NCBI RefSeq assembly: GCF_000718775.1
Contig: NZ_JOCB01000041.1
Span: 1-63,092, forward strand
Direction of reading: 5' to 3'
Length of the DNA: 63,092 bases
Source: Streptomyces sp. NRRL S-31
GTDB taxonomy: Bacteria > Actinomycetota > Actinomycetes > Streptomycetales > Streptomycetaceae
Position 1 is the first letter of the stretch. The number at the start of each line of letters is the position of its first letter. The notes under the pieces were generated by a model. That model was not told where the DNA came from. It was given only the letters and a program-made list of their open reading frames with translations, and searched no databases. The position numbers and the translations under genes were made by a program. Shown piece after piece: positions 55,962 through 63,092 of this stretch.

Positions 55962-58403
55962 TCAGACGTTAATCGGCGCGGTGAGCCTGTGGTCGGCGAT
56001 CGAGCGTGCGGCGGTGATCTCGTACGAACCCTTCACACACTCCCACCTCCCCGTCGTCTCGTCCCAGACCTCGAAGGCGCGGGCGGGCAGTTCGACGCCG
56101 ACCTCGACGCTCTCCCCGGGCCCGGCCTCGACCGGGGCGAAGCCTGCCAGCCGGCGTGCCGGGCGCTCGGGGCCGGGCCCGGCCGGGGCGACGTAGACCT
56201 GGACGACCTCCCGGCCGGCCCGCTCGCCGGTGTTGCGGACGCGGACGCGGGCGGTGCCGCCGTCCACCACCAGCGACTCGTAGGCCCAGTCCGTGTACCC
56301 GAGGCCGTGGCCGAAGGGGTACGAGGGCGTGCGGCCGGCCTTCTCCCAGGCGCGGTATCCGATGAACACGTCCTCGGTGTACGGCAGCTCGCCGCCGGCC
56401 GGGACGACCCGGGTGACGGGGGCGTCGGCGAGGGAGCCCCAGGTGGTGGGGAGCCGGCCGCCGGGCTCGTGGGCGCCGGTGAGCACGTCGGCGAGGGCGG
56501 CGCCGCCCTCCTGGCCGGGGAACCAGCCGAGCAGCACGGCGGCGACCTCCTCCCGCCAGGGCAGTTCCACCGGGGAGCCGGAGTTGACGACCACGACGGT
56601 GTCCGGGTTGGCGGCGGCGACCGCGCGGACCAGGTCGTCCTGGCGGCCGGGGAGCCTCAGGTCCGTGCGGTCGAAGCCCTCGGACTCGACGCGCTCGGTG
56701 GTGGCGACCACGACGACGGCCGTGTCCGCGTTCCGCGCCGCCTCGGCGGCCTCGGCGATCAGCTCGTCGGGGTCGCGCCGCGGCTCGGCGTGGGCGAGGG
56801 CGAAGGTGACGACGGTCATGGCGAGGTCGTCGGGGAGCCGGACGGTGTGGACGAGGGAGACCTCGACCGGCTCGCCCGCGGTGAGTTCGGTCCGGGCGTG
56901 GGGCACCGGGGCGCCGAAGAAGGCCTCGAAGGGGTCGTCCTTGCCGGGGCGCTGGACGCCGTCGTAGTACGTGGTGCCGTCGACGGTGAGGGTGAAGACG
57001 CCCAGGCCCTTGATGCCGAAGGTGTGCGGGCCGGTGGCGCGCGGGGTGAAGGTGCCGGTGAGTTCGACGGTGTGCAGGGTGTCGTGGGTGACGCCCCCGG
57101 GCAGGTCCGAACCCATCCACTGGACCAGGCCGTTCGGGGCGGACCGGGTGCCGATCACGGTGCCGTCGGCGTCCCGGCAGACGGCCCGCAGGCGGAATCC
57201 CCGCCCGGCGACGGCGAGTTCGGTGGCGGGATCGGCGCCGACGGCGTAGCGGAGGGTGCCCTCGGGCAGGGCGGCGGTGAGGCCGTCGAGCGGGGAGACC
57301 ACCCGGGCCGGGAAGACGGTGGCGGAGCCGCCGCCGAGGACGCGGGCGTCGCGGGCGGCGGCGCCGATCAGGGCGACGGTGCCGTGCGGCTTCAGCGGCA
57401 GGGCGGCGCGCTCGTTGCGGACCAGGACGAAGGAGCGGCGGGCGATCTCGCGGGCCAGCGCCTCGCCGTCGACCGGGGCGGGTGGTTCGGGCACGGCGGG
57501 TTCGGCGCCCGCCAGGACGCCGACGCGGGCGGCGAGCCGCAGCACACGCCGTACGGCGGCGTCGACCAGGGCCTCCTCGACCTCGCCGTCCCGCACCGCC
57601 CGGGCGAGGGCGGGTCCGTACACGGTCCGCGGGCCGGGCATGGCGATGTCGAGGCCGCCGCGCACGGCGCCGACCGTGTCCCTGGCGGCCGTCCAGTCGG
57701 AGACGTTGACGCCGTCGAAGCCCCATTCGCCGCGCAGCACCTCCTCGACCAGGTGGTGGTGCTCGGTCATGGTCGTGCCGTTGACCGCGTTGTAGGCGGT
57801 CATGACGCCCCACGGGCGGGCGTTCGCCACGATGGCCTCGAAGGGGGCCAGGTACAGCTCGCGCAGGGCGCGCGCGGAGACCAGGTTGTCCACCGTGAAG
57901 CGTTCGGTCTCGGCGTCGTTGGCGACGAAGTGCTTGACGGTGGTGCCGACCCCGCCGGACTGGACGCCGGTCACATAGCCGGCGCCGATCACACCGGTCA
58001 GGCAGGGGTCCTCGCTGTAGCACTCGAAGTGGCGTCCGCCGAGCGGCGAGCGGTGCAGGTTGACCGTGGGGGCGAGCAGGACGTGCACGCCCTTGCGGCG
58101 GGCCTCCTGGGCGAGCAGCACTCCTGCGCGGCGGGCGAGTTCCGGGTCCCAGGCGGCGGCGAGCGCGGTCGGCGAGGGCAGGGCGACGGAGGGGTCGTCG
58201 GCGGTCCAGCGCACACCCCGGACGCCGATCGGGCCGTCGGACATGACGAGGGAGGCCAGGCCGATCTCCGGCAGGGCGGGCAGGGTCCACATGTCCTGTC
58301 CGGCCAGCAGCCGGGTCTTGGCGTCCAGGCCGAGCGCGCCGAGGGCGGCCTCCACGGCCGCCTCGCGGGCCTCCTCGGCCGGGGTGGGCTGGGCTCCCGC
58401 CAT
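55962..58403 (-). CDS. Glycoside hydrolase family 3 beta-glucosidase with PA14 domain
   Basis: The product has 813 residues. The GH3 N-terminal barrel has LVMSDGPIGVRG and KHFVANDAETERFT. The nucleophile Asp is in GFDGVNVSDWTA (about residue 244). A PA14 domain is inserted in the second domain (about residues 400-540, TGPHTFGIKGLGVFTLTVDG), and an Fn3-like domain ends the protein. No signal peptide is seen, so it acts on imported oligosaccharides or glycosides. The ATG at 58403 follows GAGGAGG. Confidence 0.93.
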   Translation of the reverse strand: MAGAQPTPAEEAREAAVEAALGALGLDAKTRLLAGQDMWTLPALPEIGLASLVMSDGPIGVRGVRWTADDPSVALPSPTALAAAWDPELARRAGVLLAQEARRKGVHVLLAPTVNLHRSPLGGRHFECYSEDPCLTGVIGAGYVTGVQSGGVGTTVKHFVANDAETERFTVDNLVSARALRELYLAPFEAIVANARPWGVMTAYNAVNGTTMTEHHHLVEEVLRGEWGFDGVNVSDWTAARDTVGAVRGGLDIAMPGPRTVYGPALARAVRDGEVEEALVDAAVRRVLRLAARVGVLAGAEPAVPEPPAPVDGEALAREIARRSFVLVRNERAALPLKPHGTVALIGAAARDARVLGGGSATVFPARVVSPLDGLTAALPEGTLRYAVGADPATELAVAGRGFRLRAVCRDADGTVIGTRSAPNGLVQWMGSDLPGGVTHDTLHTVELTGTFTPRATGPHTFGIKGLGVFTLTVDGTTYYDGVQRPGKDDPFEAFFGAPVPHARTELTAGEPVEVSLVHTVRLPDDLAMTVVTFALAHAEPRRDPDELIAEAAEAARNADTAVVVVATTERVESEGFDRTDLRLPGRQDDLVRAVAAANPDTVVVVNSGSPVELPWREEVAAVLLGWFPGQEGGAALADVLTGAHEPGGRLPTTWGSLADAPVTRVVPAGGELPYTEDVFIGYRAWEKAGRTPSYPFGHGLGYTDWAYESLVVDGGTARVRVRNTGERAGREVVQVYVAPAGPGPERPARRLAGFAPVEAGPGESVEVGVELPARAFEVWDETTGRWECVKGSYEITAARSIADHRLTAPINV

Positions 58404-58684
58404 CGCGGTTCCTCCTCGTCGAGTCCGTGCAGGTGCCCCCATCGTGCCTCCGCGGCCCGGGGCGCGGTAGGCGGAGTACGGCGACCGGCCGTCGCACGGC
58501 CGAGCGCACCGCCCCCGCTCACCGCCGTGCCGAACGGCTCGCGGCGCCGGGTGCCGGGTGCCGGGTGAGCGGCCGGACCGGGTCCGCCGGTGCCCGCACC
58601 GTGGCGCGCGCCGGGTGCGCCACGGGATACTTCCGCCGTCCACCGCACCACGCGCCCCACAGCGACGGAAGGACCCTGACTCCC

Positions 58685-59941
58685 TTGAGCCGTATACGCG
58701 TTCGTCTCAACGTCCTCGGCCTGGCCGTGTCGGCCGCCCTGGCCGTTCCGGCCACCGCCTGCGCGTCCCCCGCCCCCGCCCCCGCCGGCTCCCCCACCGT
58801 CGAGGAGCAGCGGCTCGACCAGGCCGTGCCCCGGGAGATCCTGCGGCGCTCCGGATTCGACGACGCGGCCCCGGAGTTCGTCCGCGCGCTGGCGCACGCG
58901 CGCTCCTACGAGCAGGCCCGCCGCACCGTCGCGCGGGAGGGCTCCGCGCTGTGGCGGCGGGCGGTGCGCCGGGCACAGGGACGGGGTCCGGCCGGAGGCG
59001 ACCTGAGCCGGGACGACGACCGGCCGCTGTACTGGGCGCGGCTCGGGATGACCCGGGAAGTGCGCGCCTGGCAGCCGGAGTTCGGGCTCACGGACGGCCG
59101 GCGCGCGGCCCTGCTGGACCTGCTGGAGCGGACCTCGCGCGGGCAGACCGACATCCGCTACCCGGCCGGGGACCGGTCGCGGCGGGTGCTGCTCACCGGG
59201 TTCGACCCCTTCACGCTCGACCGGGACATCCGCATCTCCAACCCGTCCGGGGCCAGCGCGCTCGCGCTGGACGGCACGGTGATCGAGACGGCCGAGGGGC
59301 CCGCGCGCGTGGAGAGCGCGGTGTTCCCGGTGCGCTGGGGGGACTTCGCCGCCGGCACGGTGGAGCGGACCCTCGGGCCGTACCTGCCGCGGGTGGACCT
59401 GTTCACGACCGTGAGCCAGGGCCGCGACGGACGGTTCGACATCGAGCGCACCAACGGCGCCTGGCGCGGCGGTTTCCCGGACAACGACACCGTCTCGCGG
59501 ACGGGGACGGTGCCGGTCGCCGATCCGGAGACGCAGCCGCAGTGGACGGGTACGACGCTGCCGTACGCCGCCGTCGTGGCCGCGCGGACGGGGCGCTTCC
59601 CGGTCTACGACCACACGGAGGTGACCGAGGTCCCGGCGGGCGGCGGGTCGCCCGTCGTCCGGCCGGACGGGCCGAGTCCGGGCTCCAGCGCCCGCGCGGG
59701 GGGCGGCGGCGACTACCTGTCCAACGAGATCGCCTACCGGGCCACCCTGCTGCGGGACCGGCTCGGGCTGCACGGCACCCTGCCCGGCGGCCATGTGCAC
59801 ACGCCGGTCCTCCGTTTCGGCGCCGGGAACACCACCGGGGTCACCGACCCGGAGTTCGTGCGCAACCGGCTGGACATCATCGACCAGGTCCGGTCGATCG
59901 TCACGGTGGCGCTGAACGCGACGGAGCCGGCGCGGGACTGA
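58685..59941 (+). CDS. Secreted pyroglutamyl-peptidase-like protein lacking the catalytic Cys
   Basis: The product is about 418 residues. A signal peptide (residues 1-27, ending ATACASP) is followed by a 130-residue helical N-terminal extension. A peptidase C15-like domain then contains VLLTGFDPFTLDRD, RISNPSG, DIERTNGAWRGGFPDN (catalytic Glu region), GGDYLSNEIAYRATLL and GGHVHTPVL (His). The position of the catalytic Cys (F-V-C-N in Pcp) is Ser346 here. The start is TTG at 58685, with GGAAGGA upstream; a CTG three codons earlier is possible. Confidence 0.75.
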   Translation: MSRIRVRLNVLGLAVSAALAVPATACASPAPAPAGSPTVEEQRLDQAVPREILRRSGFDDAAPEFVRALAHARSYEQARRTVAREGSALWRRAVRRAQGRGPAGGDLSRDDDRPLYWARLGMTREVRAWQPEFGLTDGRRAALLDLLERTSRGQTDIRYPAGDRSRRVLLTGFDPFTLDRDIRISNPSGASALALDGTVIETAEGPARVESAVFPVRWGDFAAGTVERTLGPYLPRVDLFTTVSQGRDGRFDIERTNGAWRGGFPDNDTVSRTGTVPVADPETQPQWTGTTLPYAAVVAARTGRFPVYDHTEVTEVPAGGGSPVVRPDGPSPGSSARAGGGGDYLSNEIAYRATLLRDRLGLHGTLPGGHVHTPVLRFGAGNTTGVTDPEFVRNRLDIIDQVRSIVTVALNATEPARD

Positions 59942-59990
59942 CGGCGGGGGCCGCGGGGGCGACGGGCGGGCGGACGGTGCCGGCGCAGCC

Positions 59991-60058
59991 GGTCACGCGG
60001 CGGTCCCGGTCACTCGGCGGTCCCGGTCACGGAGCGGCGCCGGTCACGCGGCGGTGTC
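59991..60058. repeat. Four 17-bp tandem repeats
   Basis: The units GGTCACGCGGCGGTCCC, GGTCACTCGGCGGTCCC, GGTCACGGAGCGGCGCC and GGTCACGCGGCGGTGTC run from the intergenic space into the last codons of the EI24 gene. Confidence 0.85.
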
Positions 60059-60832
60059 CTCCGCCGCGTCCTCGCGCTCGGCCGCGCTCTCCTCGCCCAG
60101 CAGGTCCCGGGCGAGGAGCGTGGCGCCCGCGACCGCGCCCGGCATCAGGAACACGGCGACGAACGGCACCAGGAAGGCCAGGCCCAGGGGCGTGCCGAAG
60201 CCCCAGACCAGCGTCTTGCGGGAGCGGAGCAGGGTGAGGCGGGCGCGCAGGTCGACGCCCCGGCGCTGGAGGGCGACGGCGGCGAGTTCCTCGGTGAGGA
60301 AGAAGCCGGTGACGAAGAAGCCGAGCACGGGGACGACGGTCTGCCCGACGAAGGGGAGGAAGCCGAGGGCGAACAGCAGCAGGCCCCAGAGTCCGGCGCG
60401 CACCAGGACCCGCAGGCTGTCCCGGGCGGATATCCACAGCTCGCGCCAGAACGGCAGCTCCGACCGCGGTGCGGTGCCGTCCGGGGAGACGTCGGCGTCG
60501 ACCCGCTCCGAGAGGTTCTCGTAGAAGGGCTGGCCGACCAGCAGGGTGACGGCCGTGAAGGTCAGCACGGCCAGCAGCAGGCCGAGGGCGAACAGCACGG
60601 CCGTCAGGAAGCCGCGGAACAGTCCCCGCCAGGGGCTCGACCAGTCGTCCGCGAACGGGGTCGCCCAGGTGACGGCGTCATCGCCCCACACGGCGAGCGC
60701 GACCAGCGCGGCGGCGTACAGGACCAGTGTGATCAGGCCGGGCAGCAGCCCGAACCCGTACCGCCGTCCGTGCCGGGCCACCCAGCGCTGGCCCTTCAGC
60801 AGATACCCGAAACCCACCCCAAGATCGCGCAC
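60044..60832 (-). CDS. EI24/CysZ-like membrane protein
   Basis: The product has 262 residues with about four membrane segments. It has GFGYLLKGQRWVARHGRRYG at the start, then YGFGLLPGLITLVLYAAAL, LLVGQPFYENLSERVD and FLPFVGQTVVPVLGFFVTGF. These are typical of the EI24 (DUF540) family, to which the sulfate transporter CysZ belongs. Transport of sulfate is not proven. The GTG at 60832 has TAGAGT 7 bases upstream and no ribosome site (leaderless). The C-terminus is acidic and variable. Confidence 0.85.
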   Translation of the reverse strand: MRDLGVGFGYLLKGQRWVARHGRRYGFGLLPGLITLVLYAAALVALAVWGDDAVTWATPFADDWSSPWRGLFRGFLTAVLFALGLLLAVLTFTAVTLLVGQPFYENLSERVDADVSPDGTAPRSELPFWRELWISARDSLRVLVRAGLWGLLLFALGFLPFVGQTVVPVLGFFVTGFFLTEELAAVALQRRGVDLRARLTLLRSRKTLVWGFGTPLGLAFLVPFVAVFLMPGAVAGATLLARDLLGEESAAEREDAAEDTAA

Positions 60833-60839
60833 GCCGAGG

Positions 60840-60845
60840 ACTCTA
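60840..60845 (-). promoter_or_regulatory. -10 element, probable leaderless promoter
   Basis: TAGAGT on the minus strand is followed by 7 bases and the GTG at 60832. Confidence 0.6.
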
Positions 60846-60872
60846 CTGGCTCGGTCCGACGGCCCTCGCCGG

Positions 60873-61310
60873 TCACTCGTCCAGCATGCGGCGCAGCAGG
60901 TCACGCAGGGAGCGCCGCTGCTCCTCCGACAGACCGGCGAGGGGTTCGCGCGCGAAGTGCAGGCTCTCGCGCAGGTCCCGGGCCATCCGGCGGCCCTCCT
61001 CGGTGGCGGCGGCCACCTTCACCCGGCGGTCGGCCGGGTCGGGGCGGCGCTCCACCAGGCCGCGGGTCTCCAGGCGGTCCACGATCCCGGTCACGTTCGA
61101 CGGCTCGCACTTGAGCTTCTGCGCCAGCTTGCGCATGGGCAGCGGCTCCAGCGAGAGCAGGCTGAGCAGCCGGGCCTGCGGTCCGGTCAGCGTGTGCTCG
61201 CCCGCCGCCTTCTCGTAGTCCGCGTAGAAGCGGGCCACGACGTCACCGATCAGCTCGACGACCTCCAGGGTGAGGGCGTCGGGGCGGTGGGTCTTCGATG
61301 GGGTGGACAT
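60873..61310 (-). CDS. MarR-family transcriptional regulator
   Basis: The product has 145 residues with the MarR winged helix: TGPQARLLSLLSLEPLPMRK, then KLKCEPSNVTGIVDRLETRG (recognition helix) and RRVKVAAATEEGRRMA (wing). Only one Cys is present and it lies in the recognition helix, unlike OhrR, which senses with an N-terminal Cys. It is divergent from a zinc-free oxidoreductase gene that it probably controls. The ATG at 61310 is 7 bases after TACCCT (leaderless); a GTG two codons earlier is the alternative. Confidence 0.87.
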   Translation of the reverse strand: MSTPSKTHRPDALTLEVVELIGDVVARFYADYEKAAGEHTLTGPQARLLSLLSLEPLPMRKLAQKLKCEPSNVTGIVDRLETRGLVERRPDPADRRVKVAAATEEGRRMARDLRESLHFAREPLAGLSEEQRRSLRDLLRRMLDE

Positions 61311-61317
61311 GCCCACC

Positions 61318-61323
61318 AGGGTA
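61318..61323 (-). promoter_or_regulatory. -10-like element, probable leaderless promoter
   Basis: TACCCT on the minus strand is followed by 7 bases and the ATG at 61310. Confidence 0.5.
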
Positions 61324-61332
61324 CCCGGTTAC

Positions 61333-61378
61333 TTGACATCATGAAATATTCAGGCGCATGGTTGTTTCAGGTACTGAA
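61333..61378. promoter_or_regulatory. Divergent regulatory region with candidate MarR sites
   Basis: This AT-rich stretch has a consensus -35 TTGACA on the plus strand (61333-61338) and the perfect inverted repeat TTCAG-GTA-CTGAA (61366-61378). It lies between marR-like and oxidoreductase genes. Confidence 0.5.
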
Positions 61379-61400
61379 GTAATATCGGAAAGGCTCCGTG

Positions 61401-62399
61401 ATGATCAACCGTGAGTGGCACCTCCTCAGCCGTCCCGTCGGCTGGCCGAAGCCCGAGGACTTCGCGCTCGTCGAGGCGCCGGTCCCGAGCCCGGGCGAGG
61501 GGCAGGTCCTGGTGCGGAACAAGTACCTCTCCGTCGACCCGTACATGCGCGGCCGGATGAGTGCCGCGAAGTCGTACGTCGCCCCCTTCGAGCTGGGCAA
61601 GGCCATGCAGGGCGGCGCGGTCGGCGAGGTGGTCGAGTCCCGCGCCGAGGGCATCGCGGCCGGCGACCACGTCCTGCACTTCCTCGGCTGGCGCGAGTAC
61701 GCGGTCGTGGACGCGCGGCACGCCGTCAAGGTCGACCCGGAGGCCGCTCCCCTCTCGGCGTACCTCGGCGTCCTCGGCATGACCGGCCTGACCGCCTACG
61801 CGGGGCTGCTGCGCACCGCCTCCCTCAAGGAGGGCGACACGGTCTTCGTCTCCGGCGCCGCGGGTGCCGTGGGCAGCCAGGTGGGCCAGATCGCCAAGCT
61901 CAAGGGCGCCGCCCGGGTCATCGGCTCGGCCGGCTCCGACGAGAAGGTCAAGCTGCTGGTGGACGAGTACGGCTTCGACGCCGCGTTCAACTACAAGAAC
62001 GGCCCGGTCGCCGAGCAGCTGCGCGCGGCGGCGCCCGACGGTGTCGACGTCTACTTCGACAACGTCGGCGGCGACCACCTGGAGGCGGCCATCGGCTCGC
62101 TCAACGAGGGCGGCCGGATCGTGATCTGCGGCATGATCTCGGTCTACAACGACACCGAGCCGGCGCCAGGCCCGAAGAACCTGGCCCGGCTGATCCAGAC
62201 CCGCGGCCGCATCGAGGGCTTCCTGGTCGGCGACCACTACGACCTCCAGCCGCAGTTCGTCCAGGAGGTCGGCCCGTGGGTCGCATCGGGCGCGCTGAAG
62301 TACCGCGAGACCGTGGCGGAGGGCGTCGAGAACACCCTGGAGGCGTTCCTCGGGGTCCTGCGGGGCGACAACATCGGCAAGATGGTCGTCAAGCTCTAG
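61401..62399 (+). CDS. Zinc-free NADP-dependent oxidoreductase (MDR superfamily)
   Basis: The product has 332 residues. It begins REWHLLSRPVGWPKPEDF, has RNKYLSVDPYMRGRM, the Rossmann motif VSGAAGAVGSQVGQIAK and VYFDNVGGDHLEAAI. These mark the leukotriene B4 dehydrogenase/prostaglandin reductase group, which reduces the double bond of enones and enals without zinc. Control by the divergent MarR is likely. The ATG at 61401 is preferred over the GTG three bases earlier because GGAAAGG is 7 bases away. Confidence 0.92.
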   Translation: MINREWHLLSRPVGWPKPEDFALVEAPVPSPGEGQVLVRNKYLSVDPYMRGRMSAAKSYVAPFELGKAMQGGAVGEVVESRAEGIAAGDHVLHFLGWREYAVVDARHAVKVDPEAAPLSAYLGVLGMTGLTAYAGLLRTASLKEGDTVFVSGAAGAVGSQVGQIAKLKGAARVIGSAGSDEKVKLLVDEYGFDAAFNYKNGPVAEQLRAAAPDGVDVYFDNVGGDHLEAAIGSLNEGGRIVICGMISVYNDTEPAPGPKNLARLIQTRGRIEGFLVGDHYDLQPQFVQEVGPWVASGALKYRETVAEGVENTLEAFLGVLRGDNIGKMVVKL

Positions 62400-62493
62400 C
62401 CTTCCCGGCGTTTTCGGCATGCGGTAACTTCTTTCCGAAATCTGTCCGCGATCGTGGGCGCGAGTCGCGGCGGACCGAGGAGGAGACAACCGC

Positions 62494-62913
62494 ATGCCCA
62501 TCACCCAGTCCGACGTCCTGTACACCGCCGTCGCCACCGCGGAGAACGGCCGCGACGGCCGGGTCGCCACCGACGACGGCAAGCTCGACGTCGTCGTGAA
62601 CCCGCCCGAGGAGATGGGCGGCAGCGGCGCCGGGACCAACCCGGAGCAGTTGTTCGCCGCGGGCTACAGCGCCTGCTTCCAGGGGGCGCTCGGCGTGGTG
62701 GCCCGGCAGGAGGGCGCCGACATCACCGGCTCGACGGTCACCGCCAAGGTCGGCATCGGCAAGAACGACGAGGGGTTCGGGATCATCGTGGAGATCTCGG
62801 CCGACATCCCGAACGTCTCCGCCGGGACCGCGCGCGAGCTGCTCGAGAAGGCGCACCAGGTGTGCCCCTACTCGAAGGCGATGCGCGGCGACGTCACTGT
62901 GACGCTGGTCTGA
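62494..62913 (+). CDS. ohr: Organic hydroperoxide reductase (Ohr)
   Basis: The product has 139 residues with the Ohr/OsmC fold. The reactive Cys61 is in AAGYSACFQGALG and the partner Cys in HQVCPYSKAMR. It reduces organic hydroperoxides with lipoylated or thiol donors in the cytoplasm. The Ohr subgroup fits better than OsmC because of length and the NPEQLFAAGYSACF start. The ATG follows GAGGAGG. The oxidoreductase before it may be co-expressed (94-base gap). Confidence 0.93.
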   Translation: MPITQSDVLYTAVATAENGRDGRVATDDGKLDVVVNPPEEMGGSGAGTNPEQLFAAGYSACFQGALGVVARQEGADITGSTVTAKVGIGKNDEGFGIIVEISADIPNVSAGTARELLEKAHQVCPYSKAMRGDVTVTLV

Positions 62914-62926
62914 CCCGCGCCGCACA

Positions 62927-62956
62927 CAGCCGCACCCCGGACGCGGGGTGCGGCTG
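62927..62956 (+). terminator. Terminator after ohr
   Basis: A perfect 13-bp stem CAGCCGCACCCCG/CGGGGTGCGGCTG has the loop GACG and is followed by CCTCGTTT. Confidence 0.88.
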
Positions 62957-63013
62957 CCTCGTTTCCGCGCCCGGAGGACTCGCGGGGGCCGTACGAGGGT
63001 GCGGGGGTCCGGA

Positions 63014-63092
63014 TCAGGGGCACCACCACGGGAAGCGGTCGCAGGTCCTGGTGGGTGACGGCTCGGGGGTGGGGCTGTCGGTCGTGGGGGCC
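63014..63092 (-). CDS. C-terminus of a minus-strand gene cut by the window edge
   Basis: The minus-strand frame is open from the window edge to a TGA at 63014. It encodes a Thr/Pro/Ser-rich linker ending CDRFPWWCP. This looks like the tail of a secreted or membrane protein, but too little is present to name it, and chance is not excluded. Confidence 0.4.
   Translation of the reverse strand, partial: APTTDSPTPEPSPTRTCDRFPWWCP

Noticed and set aside
60873..61310. OhrR controlling ohr
   Set aside because: OhrR has an N-terminal sensing Cys; the only Cys here lies in the recognition helix, so plain MarR is safer.

Overview
The window is high-GC DNA with GTG/TTG starts, strong third-position G/C and purine-rich Shine-Dalgarno sites, and it reads as chromosomal core sequence from a Streptomyces. 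The block fasR-fabD-fabH-acpP-fabF and the run of tellurium-resistance-like genes next to a homodimeric pyruvate dehydrogenase E1 are arrangements known from Streptomyces chromosomes. I see no insertion sequence, prophage, CRISPR array or replication origin, and one tRNA gene (Val, anticodon TAC, minus strand).

Layout. 1-1673: end of an ECF-type ABC transporter operon. 2008-2421: secreted transglycosylase-like protein behind a long leader. 3355-4728: MHS-family major facilitator, followed by a perfect 58-bp palindrome. 4996-8613: O-methyltransferase, FHA protein, two related helical proteins and an acetyltransferase. 8600-12315: a drug exporter fused to a winged-helix-like domain, divergent from a repeat-rich peptidoglycan-binding membrane protein. 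12359-17984: HAD phosphatase, a GDT1-type manganese exporter under a yybP-ykoY riboswitch, secreted HNH nuclease, DedA, an iron-box-linked DoxX protein, DUF2277, a ketopantoate-reductase-like protein and a small conserved protein. 18001-25273: tRNA-Val, a coiled-coil membrane protein, DUF4383, and an envelope group (secreted amidase-like protein, secreted deacetylase-like protein, and a penicillin-binding protein whose transpeptidase motifs are degenerate).

25451-34502 is the most system-like part: an FmdB zinc ribbon, then HAD phosphatase, a fused phosphoribosyltransferase/TRSP/StiP-like protein, a citrate-lyase-like enzyme, four TerD-superfamily genes and a TerC-like DUF475 membrane protein. 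This matches the Ter stress-response neighbourhood, with predicted small-molecule biosynthesis enzymes beside metal-binding TerD proteins. A peroxiredoxin, DUF3052, aceE, a Kv-like potassium channel and a DUF4190 protein follow.

40377-48126 holds a multidrug exporter with a divergent TetR regulator, an alpha/beta hydrolase, DUF4429, a MerR/aldo-keto reductase operon with a classic 19-bp-spacer promoter, a beta-lactamase-fold protein and a pirin. 48240-53181 is the fatty acid synthase II operon with its activator FasR and a candidate operator between them. 53237-62913 carries DUF3145, an SGNH lipoprotein, aldose 1-epimerase, a GH3 beta-glucosidase with PA14, a pyroglutamyl-peptidase-like secreted protein lacking the catalytic cysteine, an EI24 protein, MarR, a zinc-free oxidoreductase and an organic hydroperoxide reductase. 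A minus-strand gene is cut by the right edge.

Two features recur. Many genes have a -10-like hexamer 6-9 bases before the start codon and no Shine-Dalgarno site (probable leaderless transcripts). Several convergent pairs overlap tail to tail.
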